Shown here in pieces: positions 8,194 through 15,857 of a DNA stretch of 64,000 bases. Source of the DNA: Nitrospiria bacterium. GTDB lineage: Bacteria > Nitrospirota > Nitrospiria > JACQBZ01. Under the pieces are notes generated by a model that worked only from the letters and a program-made list of their open reading frames with translations, was not told the origin of the DNA and ran no database searches. Numbering within the stretch: position 1 is the stretch's first letter; each line of letters begins with the position of its first letter. Position numbers and translations under genes: made by a program. Location of the stretch: positions 1 through 64,000 of the forward strand of contig DATKAN010000015.1 in assembly GCA_035498035.1 (NCBI GenBank), written 5' to 3'.

Positions 8194-8255
8194 GTCACGC
8201 CGGTTCCAAGGTTTGGCTTTGTCGCCCATCCGTGCGATCCGGGGGTTGGCGTGAC
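8194..8255. other. 62-base potential RNA structure closed by an 8-bp perfect stem
   Basis: GTCACGCC (8194-8201 on the plus strand) pairs perfectly with GGCGTGAC (8248-8255), enclosing 46 bases. On the minus strand the interior includes GGGCGACAAAGCC and CCAAACCTTGG, the latter able to form a small hairpin. A second weak stem (CCCTT/AAGGG) lies at 8255-8278. The element is in the 349-bp stretch between udgB and fimT. Its identity is unknown. Confidence 0.4.
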
Positions 8256-8320
8256 CCTTTCGTACCGGACTAGAAGGGCGAAAAGTTCTGCAGGAGATAC
8301 AGGGGTGAATCAACGGAAGG

Positions 8321-9031
8321 TCAAGGATTCGTGGATGAAAGTCCCTTCCGAATCTCGAACAAGACTTGATCCAGCATAGGCGCCGTCAGTCGTCCCGTCT
8401 GGGTATTTTGCTGGCTGGGATGGTATGAGGCAAACAGATCGGGCCCTGGGCCGAATTCGGACTCGCACAGACGATACTGCACGCCGTGGCGAAACCGAAT
8501 ACCGCGCCGCTGCGTGATCCGCCCGATTTGGATCAATGTCTTGAGATATTGATCAAAGGCAATCTTTCCGAGCGTCAACACCGCTTGAACCCGGGAAAGC
8601 AGGCGGAGTTCTTGGACCAGAAAGTCACGGCAGCGATCCAGTTCTATGGGCGCGGGTTTATTCCCCGGGGGGGCGCAATGAAGCACGGCCGTGATATAGG
8701 CGTCCTTCAATTCGAGCCCGTCGTCTCGACGCCGAGATTCCGGCTGATTGGCGAATCCGGCCCGGTATAGCGCGCTGAAAAGAAAATCGCCCGAACGATC
8801 CCCGGTAAAGATGCGGCCGGTCCGGTTGCCGCCGTGCGCGGCCGGGGCTAGACCGATGATCAGCAGCCGGGCCTGCGGATCCCCGAATCCCGGAACAGGC
8901 TTGCCCCAGTAAGACTGGTCGCGGTAGGCCCGCCGTCTGACCCGGGCGATCCGCCCGCAGTACTGCCGCAGACGGGGACATCGGGTGCAAGCAACCACTT
9001 CGACATGGATATGGTTGAAACCGTCAGCCAT
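8321..9031 (-). CDS. udgB: Type 5 uracil-DNA glycosylase (UDGb family)
   Basis: The product removes uracil and some other deaminated bases from DNA as a base-excision repair enzyme. Key motifs are GLAPAAHGGNRTGRIFTGD (active-site motif A of family 5 enzymes) and YHPSQQNTQTGRLT-like C-terminal motif (HPSQQNTQTGRLT). The N-terminal CTRC and further cysteines are expected iron-sulfur ligands. I prefer the ATG at 9031 because a strong promoter ends at 9067, putting the alternative GTG at 9064 at or before the transcription start. Length (236 residues) is normal. It is transcribed divergently from the ACT-domain gene. Confidence 0.88.
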   Translation of the reverse strand: MADGFNHIHVEVVACTRCPRLRQYCGRIARVRRRAYRDQSYWGKPVPGFGDPQARLLIIGLAPAAHGGNRTGRIFTGDRSGDFLFSALYRAGFANQPESRRRDDGLELKDAYITAVLHCAPPGNKPAPIELDRCRDFLVQELRLLSRVQAVLTLGKIAFDQYLKTLIQIGRITQRRGIRFRHGVQYRLCESEFGPGPDLFASYHPSQQNTQTGRLTAPMLDQVLFEIRKGLSSTNP

Positions 9032-9066
9032 ACGCCGTTTCTTCTTGTTGGATATGTGCGCCACCT

Positions 9067-9095
9067 ATTATATAGGGCTTCTTTCGATCAGGCAA
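9067..9095 (-). promoter_or_regulatory. Sigma-70-type promoter for udgB
   Basis: Minus-strand -35 TTGCCT (9090-9095), a 17-bp spacer and a perfect -10 TATAAT (9067-9072). Transcription would begin near 9060, which favours the ATG at 9031 as the udgB start. Confidence 0.7.
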
Positions 9096-9123
9096 AATCG
9101 GACCTTCTCTTCGACATAAAGGA

Positions 9124-9153
9124 TTGACAATGGAAACGCAACATGGTTATCCT
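9124..9153 (+). promoter_or_regulatory. Possible promoter for the ACT-domain gene
   Basis: A perfect -35 TTGACA (9124-9129) is followed after 18 bp by TATCCT (9148-9153). A second AT-rich -10-like stretch lies near 9176. The -10 is weak, so the exact promoter is uncertain. Confidence 0.45.
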
Positions 9154-9213
9154 GAGGACGACAGACATTGATGGTTTAATAATCATTTCCAATCCTTAAA
9201 TAAGGAGGGCGCC

Positions 9214-9627
9214 ATGGGCGACGTTATTCGTAAGGTCGATTATTTTTACATAAAATCCGCCAATAAACCTGGAGAAGGTGCAAAAATTTTGAGGGCCCTT
9301 CGGGATGAGGGGATCAACCTCCTGGCGTTTTCCGGGTTTCCGGAAGGTCAGAAGGCCCAAATCGATTTCGTGCCGGAGGACCCTCTTGCGTTTGAGGCAG
9401 CCGCAAAACGGGCCGGCTTGAAGCTGAGCGCAAAAAAGAGCGCCTTTCTGATTCAAGGGGAGGATCGGACGGGGGCCGTCGCGGAGGTCATGGGAAATCT
9501 CGCCGATGCCAAGATCAATGTCACGGCCATCGACGCCCTTTCAGCGGGAGGGGGCCGTTATGGGGCGATTCTCTGGGTGAAGCCGAAGGACGTGGCGAAG
9601 GCGGCCCAAGCCCTCGGCGCTTTCTAA
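9214..9627 (+). CDS. ACT-domain protein, probable small-molecule sensor
   Basis: The 137-residue product begins at an ATG with a strong ribosome site (AAGGAGG). Two ACT-like halves are visible: the first around SANKPGEGAKILRALRDEGI, the second around EDRTGAVAEVMGNLADAKIN. ACT domains bind amino acids or other small ligands and usually regulate an enzyme. Here there is no catalytic partner in the same chain. It is a single-gene unit, divergent from udgB and convergent with the second minor-pilin cassette. The ligand cannot be read from sequence. Confidence 0.82.
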   Translation: MGDVIRKVDYFYIKSANKPGEGAKILRALRDEGINLLAFSGFPEGQKAQIDFVPEDPLAFEAAAKRAGLKLSAKKSAFLIQGEDRTGAVAEVMGNLADAKINVTAIDALSAGGGRYGAILWVKPKDVAKAAQALGAF

Positions 9628-9654
9628 AGAGCTCGCGATATCAGCGAAAAGGAT

Positions 9655-11112
9655 TTACCGGATATACCAGCTTCCTTTGAGCGGGATCACGGTCGGAAGA
9701 CCGGGATAGTAACCCGTCCGCAGCCCTGCGTCATACCAAACCTCCGGCTGACCGGCGCCGGTAACGCCCTGTTGTGCGATCAGGGCCCCAAACACCTTCG
9801 GATGACCTTCCACGACCAGTTGCCCGGCGGTCGACAGGACACCCTTGAAATGGACGCTCGGAAGAACGACCGTCTCCCGGGAATCCAAATTTATATCGTC
9901 CGACGGAGGTGCCTGGACTTGAACGGATCGCCCGGAACCCGATTCTCGAAGAGTCAAATGAGCCTGGATGGAATAAATGCCCTCCATATAACCCACCGGC
10001 AGATCCAAAGTGGCCAGATTGGTTCCATCCGGCGGTTTCTGATCAACCGTGTCGACAAAAACAAGCCCTCGGTCATTTTCAACGGCTTGATCCCCCAATG
10101 CTTGGGATGGCGTCTGCCGGTGCCCGGGATCCAAAATCCCATCCTGATATAGAAATCCCTCTCGATCCGTGGCGAAGTAAACCCCCCAGGTCTTCGCAAA
10201 GGTTTTTAGACTTTGATAATCCCAAGGAGCCAAACCGAAGCCCGGACGACTTTCGATTTGAAATTGGTGAAGGTGGCCGTATCCCTCCGACAAAAAAGGT
10301 TCCGTGCAGTTCGTACATTCTGGTTTGGGATTAATAATCGCCCCCCCTACGTAAAATTCGACCCAGGGGTCCTGTCGGCCGGAATCGGCATAAGGTTCCC
10401 CACTGACCCCCGCATTTGAATTTTTTTTCGGAACGGCGGCCAACGAGCTTCCGAAATCGGCCTGGCCCATCATCCGAACCTCTCCCCAATGCACCAGAAC
10501 GGGAACCGATCCGTTGGATCCCGGCCCGATCTGGAGCGGGGCTGTGGTCGGAGGAACGGGGCTTGGGGTGATTTCGACGCTCACGGTCCGGAGGGTCCCG
10601 GATCCGGTCATACCCGTCGCCTCCACGGTGCAGATGGCGCCCGCGCTTTTGGGGGCAAAGATCTTCAGGCTCGTAAGATCTCCCGCACCGCCCAACGCCT
10701 CGGCGAGAAAGCCCGGATGATCCGGTTCGGACTGATACCAAAAATCCGGTTGCTCGGCGGTTCCCGTAAACTGAGCCTGCCCTTTGTTATCATAAAATGA
10801 AGCCGACCCGCTGGCGTCGGTCATCCGTCGTGCCAGGAAACTCCTTCGTCCACCGACCGGTTCTCCCAGAGGAAAGGTCCCGATGTCCGGAAACGTCTCC
10901 GGCTCCTGAAACCATTGGAGCACCATCGCGGGTCCCGATTCGGCGAGATACTGCGCCTGGACCGTATCTTTTTGGTTGGCCGAGATGCCGATCTCGTCCA
11001 TGGACAAACGATAAGCCGAAAGCCCCAGCAGTGTGATGAGAAACAACAGACCGACCGTCACAACCAGGGCCATTCCCTGCTCTGAATCCAAGCGCCGCAT
11101 AATCCCGATCAC
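9655..11112 (-). CDS. Large PilX-like minor pilus assembly protein, second cassette
   Basis: The 485-residue product starts at a GTG overlapping the upstream stop (GTGA); an ATG at 11100 is an equally possible start. The N-terminus SEQGMALVVTVGLLFLITLLG followed by MDEIGISANQKDTVQAQYLAESG matches the PilX N-terminal family. The remaining roughly 400 residues are beta-rich, with a CTNC motif around residue 265. This is far longer than the PilX of the first cassette (164 residues). It ends the second minor-pilin operon; no pilY1 follows, and the next gene is convergent. It may carry a passenger or tip function that PilY1 provides elsewhere. Confidence 0.75.
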   Translation of the reverse strand: MIGIMRRLDSEQGMALVVTVGLLFLITLLGLSAYRLSMDEIGISANQKDTVQAQYLAESGPAMVLQWFQEPETFPDIGTFPLGEPVGGRRSFLARRMTDASGSASFYDNKGQAQFTGTAEQPDFWYQSEPDHPGFLAEALGGAGDLTSLKIFAPKSAGAICTVEATGMTGSGTLRTVSVEITPSPVPPTTAPLQIGPGSNGSVPVLVHWGEVRMMGQADFGSSLAAVPKKNSNAGVSGEPYADSGRQDPWVEFYVGGAIINPKPECTNCTEPFLSEGYGHLHQFQIESRPGFGLAPWDYQSLKTFAKTWGVYFATDREGFLYQDGILDPGHRQTPSQALGDQAVENDRGLVFVDTVDQKPPDGTNLATLDLPVGYMEGIYSIQAHLTLRESGSGRSVQVQAPPSDDINLDSRETVVLPSVHFKGVLSTAGQLVVEGHPKVFGALIAQQGVTGAGQPEVWYDAGLRTGYYPGLPTVIPLKGSWYIR

Positions 11113-11873
11113 CGATTTCTTAAATAAACTTCTGTCGTCATCGACCTTATCCTTTCGGGTGTCCTGGACAGTCGGGCGGTCAAATGAATCCGGACCCGAT
11201 ATACGTCCGGCAAAACCGCGCCCGACCGACCTTCACGATCCAGATAGATCAAATCCATGGAAGCCAGCCCCTCGGCCACGGGATTGGTACCCCCGTCCAC
11301 GGTTCGAAGGAGCTTAACGTGTGTTGAATCCACCGGCTTGAGCGCATACCGTACTTGGTTGATGATCTGAATCGTGCTGGCGGGAGGGAAGGTGCTCCTT
11401 AACCCCTCTGCGAATTCCAGGCCGTTATTGCTTCCATCCCTGGCCAGGGTATGTCGCTCACAGTAATCCAGCCGGCAGATCGAAACGACTTTTCCCCCTA
11501 CAAATTTTTCGGGAGCGCCATCGTAACGAATGGGCAACTGCAACTGCTCCGTTTGAGCCGTCTCCGTCAAGCGAGCAGTCGCCGCATCCAGGTTGGCCAG
11601 AAATTGGATCTCCTGTTCTTCGGCTTTGAGTATCCTTGCATCCCCATCCGGAAGACCGAAACCAATAAGCCCAAACTCTCGAACCATGAAATCCATCGCG
11701 GTTCTTACCTGTTGTTGGGCTTCGGCCGTATCCTCCTGAATAACGCTCCGTTGGTTCTGAAGGATTAAAAACTTCATCCCAAAGGCGGAGACCAGCGAAA
11801 AGACCAGTGCGGCCACCATCAACTCGACCAAGGAGGTCCCGTGCCTGTCCCGAATCGGCCCAAGGATCTTCAT
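11109..11873 (-). CDS. PilW-like minor pilin, second cassette
   Basis: I start at the ATG at 11873, which overlaps the previous stop (ATGA), giving 254 residues; upstream in-frame codons lie inside the pilV-like gene. The prepilin signal RHG/TSLVELMVAALVFSLVSA has Glu at +5, and EAQQQVRTAMDFMVREFGLIGFG is the PilW-type signature. Residue +1 is Thr. A C-x-x-x-x-C pair (CRLDYC) is present. Four-base overlaps on both sides imply translational coupling within this cassette. Confidence 0.8.
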   Translation of the reverse strand: MKILGPIRDRHGTSLVELMVAALVFSLVSAFGMKFLILQNQRSVIQEDTAEAQQQVRTAMDFMVREFGLIGFGLPDGDARILKAEEQEIQFLANLDAATARLTETAQTEQLQLPIRYDGAPEKFVGGKVVSICRLDYCERHTLARDGSNNGLEFAEGLRSTFPPASTIQIINQVRYALKPVDSTHVKLLRTVDGGTNPVAEGLASMDLIYLDREGRSGAVLPDVYRVRIHLTARLSRTPERIRSMTTEVYLRNR

Positions 11874-12262
11874 GGAACCACCCCATTCGATCGGATGGTC
11901 GTCAGGGCCAGCGTGTGGGTTCGATTTGTTTTGTCCGTCCACTCGACCGCAACATGAATCGTCGTGAAATGAGGGTAAGGAGCGTCGATCCGAAGGGTCC
12001 GGGTTCGGTTAAAACCTTCGGGATGATCGTCATCCTCAGGACGCCCATGAATCAATTCGTCATACGGGAACGAAATTTCCTCTTCCATCTTGGCCTGCGC
12101 CAAGGCGGCGGCCGTGGAAATGCGACGGCCGGCATCCAATCCGATCTGGCTCGCATGCGTCATGCTCAAGCCCGAAATCATTCCAACGGCGAGGATAAAC
12201 AGGCTTACCACGACTTCGATAAGGGATAGGCCGCATTGCCGGAGAACGAGATCGGGTCTCAT
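11870..12262 (-). CDS. PilV-like minor pilin, second cassette
   Basis: I start at the ATG at 12262, which overlaps the previous stop (ATGA), giving 130 residues. The prepilin signal RQCG/LSLIEVVVSLFILAVGM carries Glu at +5 and resembles PilV. The sequence continues with SGLSMTHASQIGLDAGRR, as in PilV proteins. It overlaps the fimT-like gene upstream and the pilW-like gene downstream by four bases each. Confidence 0.8.
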   Translation of the reverse strand: MRPDLVLRQCGLSLIEVVVSLFILAVGMISGLSMTHASQIGLDAGRRISTAAALAQAKMEEEISFPYDELIHGRPEDDDHPEGFNRTRTLRIDAPYPHFTTIHVAVEWTDKTNRTHTLALTTIRSNGVVP

Positions 12263-12726
12263 GTCAATTTCACTCTCCCGGTGGCCACAACGGTGATCTG
12301 CCGTTGCTCTCCGGAACGATTCCTTAAAACGATCGCGGTCCATGTGTTGGTCGTCCCTTGAGGATAAAAAGTGAGAATGGGGCCGCCCGAGGAGCTGACC
12401 AGGTCAATCCCTCCAAACCCCTGTCCCCCGTCCTGAAGATCTCTAACCCAACCGATTGGAACCCCGGGTTGGGAACCTCGTTCAATCTGATACCGCTCCC
12501 TTTCAAGGTCCAGAACAACCGAAACAGGCTGGCGCTCCGCCAGGGCCAGCTGCCTGGCCCAACGCAGGTCCGAAACAACGTCGCGGGCCGCACTGGTGAG
12601 CCGATGGTGAGGGAGCTGGGATATAAAACTGACGGAGGCCAGCCCGCAAAGGATTCCCGCAACGGCCATTACAATCAACAGCTCCGTCAGGGTGGAACCT
12701 TGCTGTATGACCGGTGTGGTGCGCAT
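12259..12726 (-). CDS. FimT/GspH-like minor pilin, second cassette
   Basis: The 155-residue product opens the second minor-pilin cassette, with GGCAGGAGC before the ATG. The signal QQG/STLTELLIVMAVAGILCG has Glu at +5, but Ser rather than Phe or Met at +1. DVVSDLRWARQLALAERQPVSV matches the GspH/FimT family. The C-terminal half has the beta-rich pattern of the family. I found no convincing sigma-54 or sigma-70 promoter in the 218 bases upstream. Confidence 0.8.
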   Translation of the reverse strand: MRTTPVIQQGSTLTELLIVMAVAGILCGLASVSFISQLPHHRLTSAARDVVSDLRWARQLALAERQPVSVVLDLERERYQIERGSQPGVPIGWVRDLQDGGQGFGGIDLVSSSGGPILTFYPQGTTNTWTAIVLRNRSGEQRQITVVATGRVKLT

Positions 12727-12922
12727 GCTCCTGCCAGATTACAAGATCCGTGCCGAGCGGGGTTTAAAAAGGGAAATAAGAAAGGATCGTTCAGAATGAA
12801 AATGGAAGACGCGCGTTTAACTGAAGAGAATTTTTAAAGAAACAAGATCAATCGGCGGCGATTTAAGAACCCGGAGAGGCCCGGAGTTCGTCTCCGTGTC
12901 TGTCATTCATCCAGCACGGCCG

Positions 12923-12950
12923 TTCAGGGTGCCTGAATGCGGATTCAGGC
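12923..12950. other. Mutually exclusive hairpins at the end of the sigma-54 activator gene
   Basis: TTCAGG (12923-12928) can pair with CCTGAA (12932-12937), or CCTGAA can instead pair with a second TTCAGG (12944-12949) as part of an 8-bp stem with a GCGG loop. The larger stem overlaps the stop codon of the activator gene. No T-run follows on either strand, so a simple intrinsic terminator is not supported. Confidence 0.4.
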
Positions 12951-15197
12951 CGATGGTTTATCTTCCATTTCTTTTTCCAGTTTCCGAATCCATCGGTAGG
13001 TGCGTTTCAATACTCGAGCGGCCTCGGTTTTACTGCCGTATTCCAGGATCGCCCGTTGGGCCATGGCCCACTCGATCTTTCTAAGGAAGGAATCCATCGA
13101 GCCTTCGATCTTCATGGCCTCGACAAGGGTCTGCCACTCGATTCGGTCGATCACGTCCTTAACATTCCTGCCGTCCATTTTATTCTCCCGCGGATCATGG
13201 ACCCGCACGGCCATCAGGGGGGAGTGAATCCCGTCACGGATCTCGGGCGGGAGGAACTCCGGAATTAGCATGGTTTGTGAGGCCGGTATCAAGGTCACGG
13301 CCCGTTCAAGGACATTTTCCAGTTCACGGATATTACCGGGCCAGGAGTAGGTCACCATTCGATGCAAGGCTTCCGGCGAAAGGGTTTGCACGTTTTTCCG
13401 AAGTCGACGGCTGAATTGGATCAGGAAATATTCGGCGAGAGCTTGGAGATCTTCCAGGCGTTCTCTTAACGGGGGCAGATGGATCGGGATGACATGGAGA
13501 CGGTAGTAGAGGTCTTTCCTAAACAATCCTTTTTCGATGAGCGCCTTGAGATCCTGGTTCGTTGCCCCAATAATCCGAACATCCAGCTTGATCGGGTCGT
13601 TGCCACCGACTCGCACTAGCTCCCGCTCTTGTAAAACCCTCAGGAATTTTACCTGGACGGTCGTCGGAATCTCTCCGATCTCGTCCAGAAAAAGCGTGCC
13701 CCCATCCGCCCATTCAAACTTCCCGATTTTGCGGGACAAGGCCCCCGTAAAGGCCCCTCGCTCGTGACCGAACAGCTCGCTTTCCAACAATTCGATCGGC
13801 ACGGCGGCGCAATTGACCGCCACAAATCGTCGGTCACTACGGTTTCCGGAGCGATGGATCAACCTCGCGATCAGTTCCTTTCCCGTCCCGGTCTCCCCCG
13901 TAATCAGTACGGTGGAGTCGGTGGGCCCGACCTGCCGCACCAGACCCAAGACGGCCTTCATGCCGGGACTTTCACCCATCGGCTTGGATGACGTCCATCC
14001 GTCGTTGACTTCCTGGACTTCTCGGCGCAGATACACATTTTCGGTCGTCAATGTCTTGTTTTCGGCCGCATAGGCCAGTAGCCGCTGCTGGGTCGCCTTC
14101 AGTTCCTGAAGATACGCAAACAGGAGACAGGTCATTTTCTGGACCCGTTTTTCAAGTCCCGCCGCGGAATGAACCGGTCGACTATGTTCCCGCCAGTAAA
14201 ATCGGTATCGGGAGTAGGGAGCCTCGTAGAAAGAACCCTCTCGAAAGACATATTCCAGAGAACCCGACCTCAAGGTCCCGCCCTGAGTGACTCGATAGGC
14301 CTTACAGGCGGGATCGATACGTTCCGTCGGGTCGGCCGCCCGCGGGATCAGGGTCCGCAGAAGGGTCGCTCCGCCCGATCTCGTTTCGGGTTTGATGATC
14401 ATCCCTCCGAGGAGTGCCTCCTGCGGGCCCGCGGAATGATCGGTGCCCGTTCCCAAAATATCGAAGGAGGGCGGGGCCAGGGGGATTTCCTCATCGGCGA
14501 GTTGCACGGCTTGAAAAACGGCAACGGTCCCCCCGCGGTCATTCTTCACGATCTTGAGCTGCGAGCCGGATTCTTCAAGGTCATAGCCTTCAAACTCCCG
14601 GACGATATCCCCGACCCGATACTGCAGGAACTCCTCGTCCAGATGGGCTTCCTCGACGAAATCATACAGGCGGACGAATCCCTCGTAATTCCCCTTCAGC
14701 ATGAAGTGGGTGGCCAGAAGCGGATGGAATCCCGGATCCCATTGCGAGAGCACAATCATCTCGGGGTCGGCGGGATTCCTGGCGACCGCCTGCAGGCGAA
14801 GGAACGTCGTGTAGGCACCGGCCCAGAGGCCGGAGTAGAGAGCGACCGTTCGGACATCATCGAAGGTCCGGGCAATGATCTCAAAGATCGATGGGATATG
14901 TCTCTCGCCCTGTCGCGCGGATCGAATAAAATAGTCGATCGCGGCTTCGCGGGCGATTTCCTTTCGACCCGACAGGCGTTCGGCCGTGCGGAGCACCTCC
15001 CGCAGCACTTCCTCGGGAAGCCAGGCATGATGGTCCATGAGAAGATCCTGAGGATCTTTAAGGGCGTCGTACCCCTCCACCCCTGAAAATAAGGCTCGCG
15101 GATTCACCTTGTTCATTTGTGATGGATAATAGATCTGGAGATGAGTGAGGAGAAGTTGTGTCAGAAAACCGGTGGCCCAGGCCGTCTGTGTCTGCAT
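12945..15197 (-). CDS. Sigma-54 enhancer-binding activator with unrecognised N-terminal sensor
   Basis: This 750-residue protein has a central AAA+ domain: Walker A GETGTGKE, the sigma-54 contact loop GAFTGA, Walker B-type FLDEIGEI, and the arginine-rich end YSWPGNIRELENVLERAV. A helix-turn-helix of Fis type closes the C-terminus (EYGSKTEAARVLKRTYRWI). The first roughly 330 residues match no domain I can name; there is no response-regulator Asp pocket and no obvious GAF or PAS. A helical region (about residues 365-395) links it to the AAA+ core. AGGAGG precedes the ATG. It lies beside the second minor-pilin cassette and may control one of the sigma-54 promoters in this window. Confidence 0.9.
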   Translation of the reverse strand: MQTQTAWATGFLTQLLLTHLQIYYPSQMNKVNPRALFSGVEGYDALKDPQDLLMDHHAWLPEEVLREVLRTAERLSGRKEIAREAAIDYFIRSARQGERHIPSIFEIIARTFDDVRTVALYSGLWAGAYTTFLRLQAVARNPADPEMIVLSQWDPGFHPLLATHFMLKGNYEGFVRLYDFVEEAHLDEEFLQYRVGDIVREFEGYDLEESGSQLKIVKNDRGGTVAVFQAVQLADEEIPLAPPSFDILGTGTDHSAGPQEALLGGMIIKPETRSGGATLLRTLIPRAADPTERIDPACKAYRVTQGGTLRSGSLEYVFREGSFYEAPYSRYRFYWREHSRPVHSAAGLEKRVQKMTCLLFAYLQELKATQQRLLAYAAENKTLTTENVYLRREVQEVNDGWTSSKPMGESPGMKAVLGLVRQVGPTDSTVLITGETGTGKELIARLIHRSGNRSDRRFVAVNCAAVPIELLESELFGHERGAFTGALSRKIGKFEWADGGTLFLDEIGEIPTTVQVKFLRVLQERELVRVGGNDPIKLDVRIIGATNQDLKALIEKGLFRKDLYYRLHVIPIHLPPLRERLEDLQALAEYFLIQFSRRLRKNVQTLSPEALHRMVTYSWPGNIRELENVLERAVTLIPASQTMLIPEFLPPEIRDGIHSPLMAVRVHDPRENKMDGRNVKDVIDRIEWQTLVEAMKIEGSMDSFLRKIEWAMAQRAILEYGSKTEAARVLKRTYRWIRKLEKEMEDKPSA

Positions 15198-15300
15198 ATC
15201 GCCTCCTTCCGGAGAGATTCTCGAACGGGAGAAATTCTCCGGGTTGATATGTTTGAGACTGGTAAGGGACTGCTGCGGAATTTCCCTGTAACGCGGCCTT

Positions 15301-15329
15301 ACTATACTTCAAGGATTTCGTTTTTTCAA
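15301..15329 (-). promoter_or_regulatory. Sigma-70-type promoter for the sigma-54 activator gene
   Basis: Minus-strand -35 TTGAAA (15324-15329), a 17-bp spacer and -10 TATAGT (15301-15306), followed by a leader of about 100 bases before the ATG at 15197. Confidence 0.6.
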
Positions 15330-15362
15330 GAAATTTAATCGGCCCGAGGCCAGGCTACCGGA

Positions 15363-15782
15363 CTATCCAGAGACTTCATTTCGCGGGGGAGTGGGCTGAA
15401 GCAGTTTCAACGGAATTTCCGCTTTGAGCTCGTCATTGATCAAAATCTTGAATTCATAATCGCCGGGATGTTCAAACTTCATCATGTTGATCGTCAGAAT
15501 ATGGTTGGATCCGATCGTCACTCCCGGCCGGCCTGGTCCGAGAGTAAAGTCACCGCCCAGGACGAGCAATTTTTGGCCGTCTTCATCCATGAGCTGCACC
15601 TCGACTTTCTTTGTCCGGCCCCCTTCGGCCCGATCGGCCTCAAACCGCATCACCAGCTGCATCTGGGGATGGGTAATCGGGAACTGCTGAGCCTGGATGG
15701 AATCAAAGACCCCCAGGATGTTGAGTTTGCCATCCCGAGTGATGTTCGCGCCATCCGCCAATACCGCGAAGACGACCTTCAT
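15363..15782 (-). CDS. DUF6941-type protein of unknown function
   Basis: The 139-residue product begins VVFAVLADGANITRDGKLNI, then LGVFDSI, the hallmark of a family of small beta-rich proteins (DUF6941) without known function. No signal peptide or membrane segment is present, so it should be cytoplasmic. In the 75 bases upstream of the ATG there is an inverted repeat ATCTGG-AGC-CCAGAT. It lies between pilR and the large activator gene on the same strand; whether it belongs to the pilus regulon is open. Confidence 0.7.
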   Translation of the reverse strand: MKVVFAVLADGANITRDGKLNILGVFDSIQAQQFPITHPQMQLVMRFEADRAEGGRTKKVEVQLMDEDGQKLLVLGGDFTLGPGRPGVTIGSNHILTINMMKFEHPGDYEFKILINDELKAEIPLKLLQPTPPRNEVSG

Positions 15783-15857
15783 GGGTACCCCGCTTTTATC
15801 TGGGCTCCAGATTTAAACGGACATCCTTTTTTCCCGCGATGCCGACTCTCAAAAACG

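Noticed and set aside
8194-8255. c-di-GMP-I (GEMM) riboswitch upstream of the pilin operon
   Set aside because: GGGCGACAAAGCC resembles the GEMM core GGGACGCAAAGCC, but the GGCAAACC/GGTTGCC pairing partner and the GAAA tetraloop are absent and the closing stem differs. It also lies upstream of the predicted transcription start. A cmsearch against RF01051 would settle it; a significant hit would revive the idea.
12727-12944. Sigma-54 promoter for the second minor-pilin cassette
   Set aside because: One GG-N10-GC pair exists on the minus strand near 12861-12874, but surrounding bases do not match the consensus (no TGGCA, no TTGC).
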